A stretch of DNA of 64,000 bases from Plazaster borealis (lineage: Eukaryota > Echinodermata > Asteroidea > Forcipulatida > Labidiasteridae). Position numbers and translations under genes: made by a program. Position 1 is the first letter of the stretch. The number at the start of each line of letters is the position of its first letter. The stretch covers positions 21,522,026 to 21,586,025 of the forward strand of contig CM037463.1 in NCBI GenBank assembly GCA_021014325.1, written 5' to 3'. Below the pieces are notes generated by a model. It worked only from the letters and a program-made list of their open reading frames with translations. It was not told the DNA's origin and ran no database searches. This document shows positions 1 through 10,455 of the stretch, in pieces.

Positions 1-1052
1 TAATAATATGCAGTTATAAAGCAATAAAATGTAATTTTTCCATCGACTGATTTTTGATCTCGAAAACTAAGGGATTGGAATGAAATTTTTCTCCAATGTA
101 CCATCTGAAGCTTATCACGTTGAAAACTCTCATAGAGTGTGAACTGAAACTGCTGACTTTTCACCGATTTGTATAATTATCGCATTTTTGTAAACTAGCA
201 TCCCCTACATACACCCATTATTCCTTGAAGACTCGTTTTGTATTTGGAGTAATATAAGATTGTTCACCCGTGGAAATGTCATCTTGTTGGGTGCTCGAAA
301 TTCTTGAAAAAACGGAACTATCCCCATGGATACACATTTTTTTATATATTTGTTTGTAAATTTTATTTAAACATTATTCAGTTTCAAATATTCACTAGGA
401 AACGATAGGACTTTACTGATGGATGAGACGTTCTTCCCAGTTAGTATTTATTTCCCGAGCTACGAATAGAAATGTAGACCCAGATATGTTTTTTTTATCA
501 ACAGCTTTGATTTTAATATTTGTTTCTCTTCAGAAAATAGCTGATAGTATGGCAATACTTAATACATTATGATTAATTTATATTGAAGACCACGAAAACA
601 GGTGTTTTTTATTAATTGAAACACCCCCGCCATTATTACTGACCCGCCTCTTACGGGACAATGGTATGGACCATAAGTTCTTGACTATGAATGAATATTT
701 TTATAAGACGTTCCTTTGTAGAATTTTAACTTTTAGCCATTAAAGATTTGTCGTTGAAATCGTCGTTATTGTGTCATTTTAATATATTCTTGCATGACCA
801 TTTACTTCAAGGGGTGGCGCAGAACGCAGATCTGGGTGGTGAAAAATAATTAATAAAAACAAATGACTTTTATTTAATTGTCAACAATATTGTCTTCAAA
901 ATAAAAAAAAATTACGATCGGAACTTACAAGAATTGGGTTAAACCCTTGTTTACCTAACCCCCAAAGAAAGGATAAAAGTCTATAAATACACAAAAGAAA
1001 GAAAGAAATCGACTCCCATCTGACATCTTTGAAAAACCTCGAAGAGAGTTCA
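1..1052. other. AT-rich non-coding stretch, nothing identified
   Basis: The sequence is AT-rich with homopolymer A and T runs and no convincing open frame, splice pair or known repeat. I see nothing in it to annotate. Confidence 0.5.
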
Positions 1053-1243
1053 GGACCCAACTTCATAAAGTCTGTAAGCATTAAAAACTTGCCAAGCACA
1101 GAACAATCTTGCTTATCGGATTCAGGTTACCAGCTAAAATTTCATGAAGTTTACATTGTTGCCACTGGTTCCAAACTCAATTTTTGCTTAGCAAAGAAAT
1201 CTGCTAAGCAGTATTTTCTGCTTAACAGGTTTATGAAGGCCCA
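1053..1243. mobile_element. Foldback repeat family E, degraded copy
   Basis: It begins GGACCCAACTTCATAAAG and ends TTTATGAAGGCCC, so the ends are rough inverted repeats. The interior has the AAGCAGAAAA and CTTAGCA pieces seen in better copies at 33918 and 48544. No coding capacity. Family E is a short non-autonomous foldback element. Confidence 0.6.
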
Positions 1244-1289
1244 GCCAGGTGTCTACAATAATAATTGGAAACTTCGAGAGTTTATCTTT

Positions 1290-1514
1290 AAAAAGTAGAG
1301 GGCGCTGTTAGTAATAGCTGGTTCGCCAAAAGGGAAGGACACGGAACGTTGGTGGAATGCGACGTCGTCTGCCAAACTATTCACCTGTATGGTACCTCGC
1401 TCATTAAGCGACGACTCGTGTATTTATGCTACGCAAGAAAACCAACCAATGAAGCAGTGAACAGGCTAATGTTTATATTCGTAAAGCTCGCAAGTGGTGG
1501 TGTTTGTTTCTTCG
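1290..1514 (+). other. Candidate untranslated first exon ending in a consensus donor
   Basis: This block is less AT-rich and more CpG-containing than its surroundings and is not one of the window's repeats. It ends at a strong donor, TTCG|GTAAGT, at 1515. An open frame runs through it for about 55 codons but has no ATG. The in-frame ATG of another frame, near 1357, closes after 16 codons. If it is an exon it would be a 5' untranslated one on the plus strand. I see no TATA box or other proof of transcription. Confidence 0.2.
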
Positions 1515-2187
1515 GTAAGTTATTTCCGATTTATTCAAACTATTTAGTCACTAATTTTCACAATTGATTACTTTGTAATAAAAGGACAGAAAAGTGGAGC
1601 TGTAGTGAGGACCATGTTCAGTAAGAACATCCAGTCATAGAGATTTCAATGTCTGATGTCGAACTAGAATTCAGTTTTAATTTTGCGATATATTTTCCGT
1701 GTGTCACTGTGCTGTCCTCGCACATAGTGTGTTTCTTTTTCAGCATGTTCAATCCCAGTCACGTGAGTGTTAGTGATGGGTTTATGTGGTATTGGTAGGT
1801 ACTGGTACTTAGTCAAGTCACGCAAAACTGCCCCACCACCAGCGGGCAGGTGGGGGGGGGGGTGTGGCAGTGGAGCATTGCTTTTCAAAAGGGGGCCCAA
1901 GGGGGGGAAGGGCCCTTTTTTGTATGTAATGTCAATGTGGGAATCATGTCATGCTTATTGTTAAAGTATTTTCTTTCTTTTTGAAGGGCACTAAGTATCC
2001 ATTTATTAATTTTTTACTTTTTGGGGGTGCGGGGGGGGGGGATGCACCTGTTGGGCATTGGAAAAATGTGGGTGGGGGGTGGCACTGCCCCCCAAGCAAG
2101 CCCCCCCCCCTCCAATGGTCTATCAATAGACCCATACGGGTAGCACGTATGACACATACAGTCTTGCTCTCCTCACCCCCCCCCCCC
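1515..2187. other. Non-coding stretch with G and C homopolymer tracts
   Basis: Contains runs of eight to ten G near 1853 and 2031 and C runs near 2102 and 2176. Short open frames here are by-products of these homopolymers. No gene is supported. Confidence 0.5.
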
Positions 2188-2262
2188 ACTCCTAGAACTA
2201 TATGAGGTTCGTTCCAGTATCGTCTATAGTGGAAAAAACCTCATTCATAGTTCTAGGAGTAC
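2188..2262. repeat. Short inverted repeat
   Basis: ACTCCTAGAACTATATGAGG on the left pairs with CCTCATTCATAGTTCTAGGAGT on the right around a loop of about 30 bases. Both arms border a C-run. It could be a tiny foldback element; no family was recognised. Confidence 0.5.
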
Positions 2263-2426
2263 CCCCCCACCCCCCACCAACATGTCAAACACAAAAGGTG
2301 CAACTTTTCACAATACAGCAACCCAAAATGGTGGAAATTTGTTTACATTAATATTGTAACTGGATTCAATCTAATGTGTCGGTCTCCTGTCATATTTTTG
2401 GCCACGTGTCCGCTGTTGTGTAGCAT

Positions 2427-2680
2427 TTCGAGGGCTGTCCACACAACTCAAGTTCTCGTGGCTGAATCATCGGAGTGTGGGTTCGAGTCCCCGTCATAGC
2501 ACTTGTGTCCTTGTGCATGACACTGGAACTATACCATAATTGCTTCGCATCACCCAGGAGTGAATATGGGTACCTGGGAGGCTAGGGATTGTTAATGTGA
2601 ATGATTAGCAACATGTGCCGCTATTTGGTTAACGATGCTGCATACTCCTAAGGAGTTGAGATGGTTTCAATAATGCTTAA
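2427..2680 (+). mobile_element. tRNA-derived SINE-1, degraded
   Basis: A B-box-like GGGTTCGAGTCC follows GAGTGTG, then comes the body shared with the better SINE-1 copies, with ATAATTGCTTCG and GGTACCTGGGAGG. The A-box is decayed. The body most resembles the copy at 29691-30325, which also has GGTACCTGGGAGGGTAGG. Confidence 0.55.
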
Positions 2681-2683
2681 AGG

Positions 2684-2868
2684 GGCTGTGTCGTCATGAT
2701 CAAAGGAGGCCTTCGGCTGTACATGGAACTATGAACTCTCACCCAGTTACTGCACGCGCGCACCTTCCCTCCGTATTGAGAGTGCGTGTGCAGTAAGTGG
2801 GTGAGAGTTCATAATTCCATGTAAAGCCACAGGCCTGCTTTGATCATGACGACTCGTCCCTTTTAAGG
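2684..2868. mobile_element. MITE-like palindrome with long arms
   Basis: The ends GTCGTCATGATCAAAG and CTTTGATCATGACGAC are exact inverted repeats. Inner arms with ATGAACTCTCACCCA and TGGGTGAGAGTTCAT continue the pairing, so nearly the whole 185 bases fold into one stem. No coding capacity; transposition type not determinable from one copy. Confidence 0.7.
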
Positions 2869-2904
2869 CCCTGATGAATAAGGGTAATATTAATGAAAAT
2901 TTTC

Positions 2905-3590
2905 AGGGCTCGAAATTAACACTGGACTGCAGGCCCGAGGCCAGTGATTTTAGCCTTGGCCGGACAAGTCTGGTGGTTTTGTGTTTTTCAATTGACTAAA
3001 AGTACCTCAGTGTGTAATAATATCTTTAAATGTCTTTCAATTGTGTTGAGTATTGAAGCATACTTAATACCGTAAGACAAAATTAATGAGGTATTTTCTT
3101 AGTGCTTGTTCAAATAAAAACAGTTAAAGGTACTGGACTCTTTTGGTAATTACTCAAAATTTATTTTAGCATAAAAACTTACTTGGTATAACGAGCAACG
3201 GAGAGCTCCTGTTGATAGTATAAAACATTGTGAGAATCGACTCCCTCTGAAGTAAAGTAGTTTTTTGAGAAAGAGGTAGATTCTCACTAAAATATTTGAA
3301 TCTGAAAAAGACTTCAGGCCAGAAGCCTTTTTCAGGCATCTGAAAGCACACAAATTTGTGCAACGAGGGTATTTTTTCTTTCATTATTTTCTTGCAACTT
3401 TGATGACCAATTGAGCCCAAATTTTCACAGGCTTGTTATTTTATGCATATGTTGGGATACACCAAAGTTCTCTCTCATTGCATTCTGGTCTTGTAAAATA
3501 AATGCTGGTCCAGTAAATATTGTTACCTACATGTACAAGCCCTGTGGTCTTGTGGATTTTTCCCCTAAATTTGAACCCTGGTTGTTTTGA
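2905..3590. mobile_element. Repeat family F, interrupted by a family A element
   Basis: The left part (2905-3123) starts GGGCTCGAAATTAACACTGG and matches the copies at 7961 and 18923. The right part (about 3465-3590) continues with GCATTCTGGTCTTGTAAAAT and CTTGTGGATTTTTCCCC, as in the 18923-19757 copy. A family A element fills the gap. The copy at 18923 shows the two parts belong together. Confidence 0.65.
3124..3464. mobile_element. TTAA-type MITE, family A (copy A1), inserted in family F
   Basis: It starts TTAAAGGTACTGGAC and carries the diagnostic inner block ATGACCAATTGAGCCCAAAT. The far terminus is missing: the match stops at TGGGATACACC, about 50 bases short of a full element. Its centre is the long variant, with CTTCAGGCCAGAAGCC. 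Confidence 0.75.
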
Positions 3591-4114
3591 GGGGCCTACT
3601 TGGCTTGAAAAAGCACTATTGTGATTGGTCAATGGAATTAGAATAATGTTGTAGTTAAAAACACAATGCTATATCAGACCTTTAAAGAGGGGCTCCAAGG
3701 TCAAATTCAGTTTTCTGATGCTCTCATTTTCCAATTGATAGAGTCCTTATGAAAGTGAAACAAAACATTAAGTCTCTAAACCTCATGTGGACTGCGCACC
3801 CAAAGGTCTAACAAAATCTGACACGTCAAAACAAGCCACAATTCAATTAGCTGAATAATGCATTTTGTGTGTGAAGCCAGGGTTCGTGCTGGCTTGATGA
3901 TCAGGGGGCAGTGATGCATGTATCTCAGATGATTAGTTACTGCATCGCTGTTATGATTGGCAGGGGCCAGGGCTCAATGGATGCACCTATTTTGTACTCT
4001 GGTGATGGACAGTTCTAAAACTGGAAAATCTAAATGTCCTATGGTCTGTGAGTTCCCAGGTAGCTTTGCGCACAGCCTTGAAATCAAGGCTAACCATCTG
4101 ATCATTCACTGAGG
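3591..4114. other. Non-coding stretch, nothing identified
   Basis: Mixed sequence with no convincing exon and no repeat that recurs in this window. Confidence 0.45.
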
Positions 4115-4760
4115 TTTTGGATGTTAAGTAAGCTATGCAAGCCTGCAATTATGATATCATGTGGTGAATACACTACACAGTACACAGTCAACCTTCCTAC
4201 TATCTGACCGTTCAATTTCATCCACCGGTTTTTTATGATAGATAAACTATGCCAACCTGCAATATAATAACATGTGATATGAATGCACTACACAGTACAC
4301 AGTCAACACTCCTACTGTCTGACCGTTCAATTTCATCCACCGGTTTTTTATGATAGATAAACTATGCCAACCTGCAATATAATAACATGTGATATGAATG
4401 CACTACACAGTACACAGTCAACACTCCTACTGTCTGACCGTTCAATTTCATCCACCGGTTTTTTATGATAGATAAACTATGCCAACCTGCAATATAATAA
4501 CATGTGATATGAATGCACTACACAGTACACAGTCAACACTCCTACTGTCTGACCGTTCAATTTTATACACTGGTTTTGGATGATAGATAAACTATACCAG
4601 CCTGCAATATGATATCATGTGGTGAATGCACTTCACATTCTCAATACACAGTCAACCCTCTCCTACTGTCTGACTATTCAATATCATCCATTTGGATGAT
4701 GCATCATGTACATTAACTATACCAGCCTGTATGATATGTGAATGCATGCACACATCCTGT
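4115..4760. repeat. 115-bp tandem repeat, about five copies
   Basis: The marker CACTACACAG recurs at 4171, 4286, 4401 and 4516, exactly 115 bases apart. A diverged copy follows near 4629 and a remnant near 4749. The units between 4286 and 4560 are almost identical, while the flanking ones have diverged, as expected if the array grew from its centre. Confidence 0.9.
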
Positions 4761-5234
4761 GCACAGTTGCTCCACCACACAAAACCCTTTCAGTTGAACG
4801 GTTTGAAATGGTTGCTCAACTCGCTGGAAAATGTTACCAAGAGTCTGTGAACTGGATTTTAATACGATTTGGTACAAAGACTCGCTGGGTCATTTTTAAT
4901 TCCTCAGACTAAAGACAGTGTTGCTTGTAGCTTGTTTGGAGCAACCTTTTGAACAATCAAGTATTACATAAGAGACGGCAAACACACCGATTTCTAGCAA
5001 TGGCTTTCGCCGATCCACAGGTTGCTTTGTAAATGCATGCTCTGAATATGTAGTGACACTGGAGTTCAAATTGTGCAATCACTCTTGTAGAGTCTTTTGA
5101 ATTTTTTTTACTGGACAATTCTAAAAATAAAAAAACTCTTCCTTTCTTTTAGAGACAATTTCTGTATTTCAAGTCATCGCCATAGACCCAGTCAAGGCTA
5201 ATTTTGTTTATTTTTTGACACAACTTTTCCCCAA
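4761..5234. other. Non-coding stretch, nothing identified
   Basis: No supported exon or recurring repeat is visible in this interval. Confidence 0.4.
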
Positions 5235-5269
5235 AAATGTCTGAAAAAAATAATGCTGAGAATGCTTTG

Positions 5270-5376
5270 TGTGAAGTGAAATTGACGTCACAGCTCTGTT
5301 TCCGCTGCAGCTCAACTCTTCCGAATTGTTCATTGCAAATTTGTGACGTCAAAATTTGCATCGCATTCGCATTCGC
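5270..5376. repeat. Small foldback with two CRE-like TGACGTCA sites
   Basis: Full palindromic TGACGTCA sites lie at 5283-5290 and 5344-5351, near the two ends of a short imperfect inverted repeat. TGACGTCA is the consensus for CREB/ATF proteins. Here it may simply be part of the repeat's arms. Confidence 0.5.
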
Positions 5377-5427
5377 ACTCTCAGGAAGTATGAACCGGGC
5401 TTCAGCCTTTTGAGTTATGGTGGACGC

Positions 5428-5581
5428 TATAGAGGTTTTACAGGTTTAGGTTTTCCTACCGCAACGGCAGCCATCTTGCCGGTCAGGGTTAGGATCTTGC
5501 CGCTGGTCATTGACCGGCAATATGGCGTCTCAAACACATAGTCACGTCATAACATCACGTGACTGTAAAACCTCTATAGGA
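5428..5581. mobile_element. MITE-like palindrome with CTATAGAGG ends
   Basis: The termini CTATAGAGGTTTTACAG and CTGTAAAACCTCTATAG are perfect inverted repeats. Inside, GCCATCTTGCCGGTCA faces TGACCGGCAATATGGC. It is a 154-base foldback with no coding capacity. Confidence 0.75.
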
Positions 5582-6547
5582 GTGCACTGTTTAGTTTTGG
5601 TGTAAACAGACAAATTTACCCAAACTTAAAAGTGTAAAAGTATTGTGTCCACCATATCTCAAAATGGCTAATTGGAAAATCTTGGGAGTCTGTGGGAGAC
5701 TTTTGAAGGGGTACCAAGGCCATGACCAGGTCAACGGGGTTCATGACCTTCGTGACCTCCGATGTAATTCCAGGCCAAGGTCAACATGATAAATTTTGAA
5801 TGTCAATTCAGGACACAATCTTTACTTTAATGTTTGGGTTGAGTGGAAGTAGGTCAAATCTTGCCGACGTTTAGGCCGCTTTGGGCATTTTTGGTTCAAG
5901 CGGCTTGCGTCTGTTACGGTCTCTAGAGGTTTGAAAACGTTGTTGAGAAACTTGAAGTTTTTTTGCAGCCTTCAAGATATGCAATTCGTATTTCATATTT
6001 TAAAATCAATGATCAACAGAAATGTATTGAAGTTTAACAAAAATGCATAGGGCCTACATTTTTGTTTTCTGCATTCCGAGATTTAATATCTATTTTTTTA
6101 AACGGGTCTCTACAATCAAAACAGAGCCAGCTGCTTTGTTTGGAAACAAATAAATCAAAATTAAAATGACAAAACAAATTTGAAAAATTAATTGCCTGTG
6201 CAGACATTAGTGTAAACATTTCAGAAAACTACGTCTGGAAAAAATATTATTGCAAAAAAAATATAAAAATAAAAATGTAAATAACATTAATATGCACACT
6301 AGATAAAATTAAAGTGATAATGATAGTGAGATTACCCCTTCCCCTGCTTATGATGCACGTGCACCATTAACCAAAACAATTTTTGATCCATATATGCAAA
6401 AGCCCTGCATTATAAAACAGTTTTTAGAAATATGGAAAAGAAAGCGAGGTACGTGATAAACAAGTAATGCAGTACAAGGAAACCCATAAAAGATTGATTG
6501 ATATTTCAAACAGGTGTATTTAAAAAAAAAATCATCTGCTTTTCAGT
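5582..6547. other. Non-coding stretch with a cluster of nuclear-receptor half-sites
   Basis: AT-rich and without supported exons. Between 5723 and 5783 there are several AGGTCA/TGACCT half-sites, described in the findings. No recurring repeat was seen. Confidence 0.4.
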
Positions 6548-6905
6548 TCAAAGGGACTGTACCTGTTTGGTAATGACTCAAAATATATATTAGCATAAAA
6601 CTGACTTGGTAATGAGCAACAGAGAGCTGTTGATAGTATAAAACATTGTGAGAAACAACTCCCTCTGAAGTAACGTAGTTTTTGAGAAAGAGGTAATTTC
6701 TCACTAAAATAATAAAAGACTTCTTGCAAGAAGCCTATTCCTATCTGAAAGCACACATCATTTTCTTGCAACTTCGATGACCAATTGAGCCCAAATTTTC
6801 ACAGGCTTGTTATTTTATGCATATGTTGGGATACACCAAGTGAGAACATACACCAAGTGAGAACACTGGTCTCTGACAATTACCAAACATGTTCAGTGCC
6901 TTTAA
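6548..6905. mobile_element. TTAA-type MITE, family A (copy A2)
   Basis: The right end is CAGTGCCTTTAA and the left end is a decayed CAAAGGGACTG. The core has AGACTTCTTGCAAGAAGCC, and the arm block ATGACCAATTGAGCCCAAAT is present. Near full length for the family. Confidence 0.8.
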
Positions 6906-7330
6906 ATAATTTTGTAAATTTTTGATTCTCAATCAAGTTAAACTAAAGAGCATAATTTTGATTGCTCCACAAAAGGTTGGCATGGTTTAAATTCCAGCAT
7001 TCCAAGTAAACTGAATATGAGGAAATTTATTTAAAATGACATCCATTGAGCTTCAAGATCTCCTAAGCAAAATCCATTTTCCCAAATGTAAACAGATAAT
7101 TAAAATTTGTCTCTGTAGATAAACAGTACGGGTTAATTAGATTAATATCATGTAAAAACAAACAGCTTGGAATTGCAATGCCAATTCTTACCGATTGAAA
7201 GCCGTTTTGTTCTTCTTCATTAAATCCAAATTTTAATTTTTGCTGGTGTACAATTTTCGTTTGGTTAGAATTCGGGGGGGGGGGGGGATGTTGCCTGCCA
7301 GGCCTCGTCAGCCTCCAGTTGAATAATTTG
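6906..7330. other. Non-coding stretch upstream of a candidate first exon
   Basis: AT-rich sequence with a run of G near 7276. No exon or repeat was recognised. It lies just upstream of the candidate 5' untranslated region of the 7659 exon. Confidence 0.4.
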
Positions 7331-7658
7331 TGCTCATTTGCATAACAATTGTCTGCAGTGTAATCAAATTGAACAGCTTGAGTAGGAGGGATGGACGGGG
7401 GGATTTGACGAGCGTTGGTTGTGACGTTGCCAGACTTCTTATTAGATTCTATATCTCGTTAATATGTTACCCTGTGCAGTGGACGAATAGAGAGTGTGTG
7501 GATCTCTCTGAGTCTCATCTTGCATGCTCCTGCTATCATCCTCACTCCTGTCTCGTTGCTGCCGGCTAGCTGCGGGCATAGTAGCAGGACGTACTGTAGC
7601 TCTACCATCTCGTAGAGGTACTCTGACGAATTGGATTGGTCAGCAGACTGTAGCTGTA
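7331..7658 (+). promoter_or_regulatory. Candidate promoter and 5' untranslated region
   Basis: This segment is repeat-free and less AT-rich than its surroundings, and it leads directly into an ATG with purine at -3 and G at +4. No clear TATA box is seen. The exact transcription start cannot be placed; the call depends on the exon that follows being real. Confidence 0.3.
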
Positions 7659-7726
7659 ATGGCCAGTAATCATTCAAGTGGTGGGTCCAACCCGAAGAGT
7701 GCCATGAAAAAAGTGAAATATCTCGG
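7659..7726 (+). CDS. Candidate first coding exon (partial gene)
   Basis: The ATG at 7659 lies in a good context (G at -3, G at +4). The exon encodes 22 full codons, beginning MASNHSSGGS and ending MKKVKYL, then two bases (GG) of a split glycine codon. It stops at a strong donor, CTCGG|GTAAGTG, at 7727. The Lys-Lys-Val-Lys-Tyr-Leu-Gly ending resembles the first strand of phosphotyrosine-binding domains (VKYLG), but that similarity is short and only suggestive. No downstream exon can be joined with confidence. Its phase matches the exon at 36010-36164, so the two may be alternative first exons of one gene. The product is not recognised. Confidence 0.45.
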
Positions 7727-7960
7727 GTAAGTGTTTTTTCCACACAATTTCTTTTTTAATACTAATATTCAATAATTTGGTGTTCACAGATCAAAAGCTT
7801 GTCTGACACTATTGGATGTCAAAGTGTTGCAGGTACCAAGTATGAGCATGTATGAGAATGCGGTGCATGACTTTGAAGGATCCAAGATAAACGCATATTT
7901 GTGGTTGCGCTTTTTTTTGTGGTATCTATCTAACTCCCTTGAGTGATTTACTAGGATCAA

Positions 7961-8300
7961 GGCTCAAAATGTACACTGGACAGCAGGCCTGAGGCCAGAG
8001 ATGTTAGTGTCGGGCCAGTAAGTTCACATCCCAACAAGACCCTTGTGTTTTTCAACTGAATAACAACAAATCAAGGTATTATTTTTAATAAACAGTGTTA
8101 AGTGTGTAGAAAGTTATTTTCTCATTTTGATTCTGGTCTTATAAAAATAAAAGTTAAAAAAAATTGGAAGCTCTTAGCCCTGCAGTCCTGTGAATGTTTT
8201 CCACAAATTCAAGTCATTAGGTTCCCTCCATACTCGAACAAAATCCAATGTCACCATATTCATAGTAACTCCACACCCAAATTTTCAGACTTGGATTATA
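7961..8300. mobile_element. Repeat family F copy
   Basis: Starts GGCTCAAAATGTACACTGG, followed by CAGGCCTGAGGCCAG, and matches the copies at 2905 and 18923. The later part carries TTCTGGTCTTATAAAAATAA and CCTGTGAATG. Uninterrupted but diverged. Confidence 0.6.
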
Positions 8301-8531
8301 ATGTACTGTGTCTGATCCAATGTAAAGTTAAATAAACAGTTTACAAGTCTAGTCCAACAGAATCACAAAGGAAACGAGCAGATTTGGATAGCTGAAGGGT
8401 TGGGGATGGTTATGGATTTCTCATCTAATTGTGCTGAATTTTATCTAAGGTTAAATGTTGTAATTTTTTACTAAACCGTGTATTTGTGTAAAGTTTTGCC
8501 GCGATGTGAGGGATAAGATAATTCATCACAA

Positions 8532-8742
8532 TCCGTAAGGATGTAGGCATGGGTATCATCCACTAGGAGCCTGGCTGGTAGAGCAAAATGCACCTACCTT
8601 CCCAACTTATTAGGTAGCAACTATGGTTAAGTACCTTGCTCAAGGGCACAAGTGTCATTACCGGGATTCGAACCCACACTCTGCTGCTGATAACACCAGA
8701 GCTTGGGTGTGGTGAACTAGACCGCTCAGCCACGACACGTCC
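8532..8742 (-). mobile_element. tRNA-derived SINE-1, minus strand
   Basis: On the minus strand it opens with the tRNA-like head CGTGTCGTGGCTGAGCGGTC, then a B-box GGGTTCGAATCCCGG, then a tail with ATGATACCCATGCCTACATC. The A- and B-boxes are internal RNA polymerase III promoter elements. The head resembles a Leu/Ser-type tRNA. The closest full-length relative is at 49277-49640. Confidence 0.8.
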
Positions 8743-8779
8743 CAGAACAAACACCTCAATATCTCCACCTGGGGCCTTT

Positions 8780-8945
8780 TCCAAATCTTGGCTCCGGCTC
8801 CGGCTCTGGCTTTTGCTCCAGTCCTGGCTTGGGCTCCGTCATCAATTTGGGGAGCAGTGTTACGTTTTGCACGGTGTTTCCAACATCAAACGGAGTCGGA
8901 GCCTAAGCCGAGGTTTAAGAAAAAATCCCAGGCTTGGCTAAAATG
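8780..8945. repeat. Imperfect palindrome rich in GGCTCCGGCTC
   Basis: Left arm CTTGGCTCCGGCTCCGGCTC and right arm GGAGTCGGAGCCTAAGCC are roughly complementary around a central segment. It is probably a short foldback element. The GC-rich open frames across it come from the CTCCGG repeats. Confidence 0.45.
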
Positions 8946-9389
8946 GATTTGAGCACTACATGTATATTCCCAATGGCCGGAAAGAATTGATTGATTTTTA
9001 AACAGCTCGTGCAAGGAAGACCTTGGGGAATTGGGGTTGAACATAAAGAAACAAATTCCCACCCACTGTCATCATTTTATTTTTATTCTTCTTGAATGCG
9101 TGGAAATTGGATGCTCTCTCAAACAAAAGCGTTGTAATCTTGTTGAAAATTTCGATCAGAAATTGGGAAAAAACAATTTGTTCCAATATTTTTTTCTGAT
9201 GAACATTTTCTCTCCTAGGATGTTGAAGTAAGTATTTTTAGTACATACACAAGAAAGCATCCAAACAGGTTTATACGTTTATTTTGAGATGCTTTTTTTC
9301 CTTCTATAAAAATTGTTCTTTAAAAAAAAAACCCAGGGTTATTCAAAAGTACACATTGCTATCAACTGTTTCCTGAAAACTAGAAGATG
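8946..9389. other. Non-coding stretch, nothing identified
   Basis: No supported exon. A GTAAGT near 9230 lacks a credible preceding exon. Confidence 0.4.
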
Positions 9390-9726
9390 TTAAAGGTTTT
9401 ATACAGGATTGGTAGAGCTGACAAAATAATTGCAGACAGTGTTCATGTTTTGTGTGATCTGAATTACCATAAATCATTGAAAACTTGGGCTTAATCCGTT
9501 GTTTTCAGCATTAACACAATGTCCTTGTTGTAACAACCAAAATCACCTGTTGCGTTATTTGTTTTGTTGTACTTAGATACAGTTTTCTCTAATATGACTT
9601 CATTTAGAGGGAAATATTTCAAAGAAAAAAAAATGGTTATAGTATGAACTTCATAATCAGTAATCTTTCAGACTAAAATTAAACAATTATGTTTTTTATC
9701 CTTACCAATCCTGTATAATACCTTTA
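9390..9726. mobile_element. TTAA-type MITE, family C (copy C1)
   Basis: Ends TTAAAGGTTTTATACAGG and CCTGTATAATACCTTTA are inverted repeats. The interior has TTCATAATCAGTAA and GTTTTTTATCCTTACC. Same family as 23727-24121 and 51085-51599. This copy shows the uninterrupted sequence at the place where C3 carries a family A insertion. Confidence 0.75.
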
Positions 9727-10318
9727 TACAAAAAATTGACTCGGAGACCACCGTTAAAACACATGTCACCATCTGACTTGCCTGAAAATCCACCAGCAAA
9801 ATTGAATTTACATCACTCCTAAAAAAAACAGCCAGAACTGCAGTCAGAATAAGGCAGAAAAAAACCCCACCCAGAATCATGAGAAGAGTTTCTCGAAAAA
9901 AATATCTCCAATCCTCTGCTAAAATTAAATCCATGTTCTTAAATTCAACATATTTAGTCAAACGTCCTCAGATTTAAAGATTCCCCTTGTAAAGGTTATT
10001 ATGAACAAAACCTTTTAAAAATATCTCTTCTTAGGAGGCTTAGATCTTCCATACATTCAAGGTCTTCAAACTAGCCAAAATATTTTCTGAAGCAAAATTG
10101 CATTTCCATATGCCATAAAAAAGATATATATTTGATGAAAAAAATCCCCTGAAGGAAACTGTATTGTGTACTTATATTTGCCCTTCCTTTGAAAATAAGA
10201 CGAGCCACTCAGTAACGATCATGAATTATTCTGTAGTATCTCTGTTCGTGACTATTAAAGCTTATAATTCTCAGAATTGCAATCACCGTTTTTTAAAGGA
10301 ATTTCACCATTTAGTCCA
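9727..10318. other. AT-rich non-coding stretch, nothing identified
   Basis: Homopolymer-rich sequence. The one open frame of some length (minus strand, 9668-9961) partly overlaps the family C repeat and has no splice support. Confidence 0.4.
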
Positions 10319-10455
10319 CAACTCCCTCAGGCCCGGTACTTTATGGAGGCAATTGCCTCAATGCCCCTTGAAATTTTCCATTTCTTCATAGAGGTGCCCT
10401 TTGCAAAGGAGAAAACGCCTTGGTACCCTTGCACTTTCAAGGCCTGCTCCTTCAT
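10319..10455. mobile_element. Repeat family P copy
   Basis: CAGGCCCGGTACTTTATGGA is followed by GGCAATTGCCTCAATGCCCC and GAGGTGCCCTTTGCAAAGGA. The same modules occur at 26996-27146 and, inverted, at 31040-31205. Apparently a short non-coding dispersed repeat. Confidence 0.55.

Noticed and set aside
3150..3420. Similar open frames of 80-95 codons recurring at 29787, 38407, 51213, 52935 and 59318
   Set aside because: They are the same stretch of the family A MITE read on one strand; the frame is broken differently in each copy and there is no transposase-like motif.
4115..4760. Regularly spaced repeats that could suggest a CRISPR array
   Set aside because: The whole 115-bp unit repeats without unique spacers, and the DNA is clearly eukaryotic.
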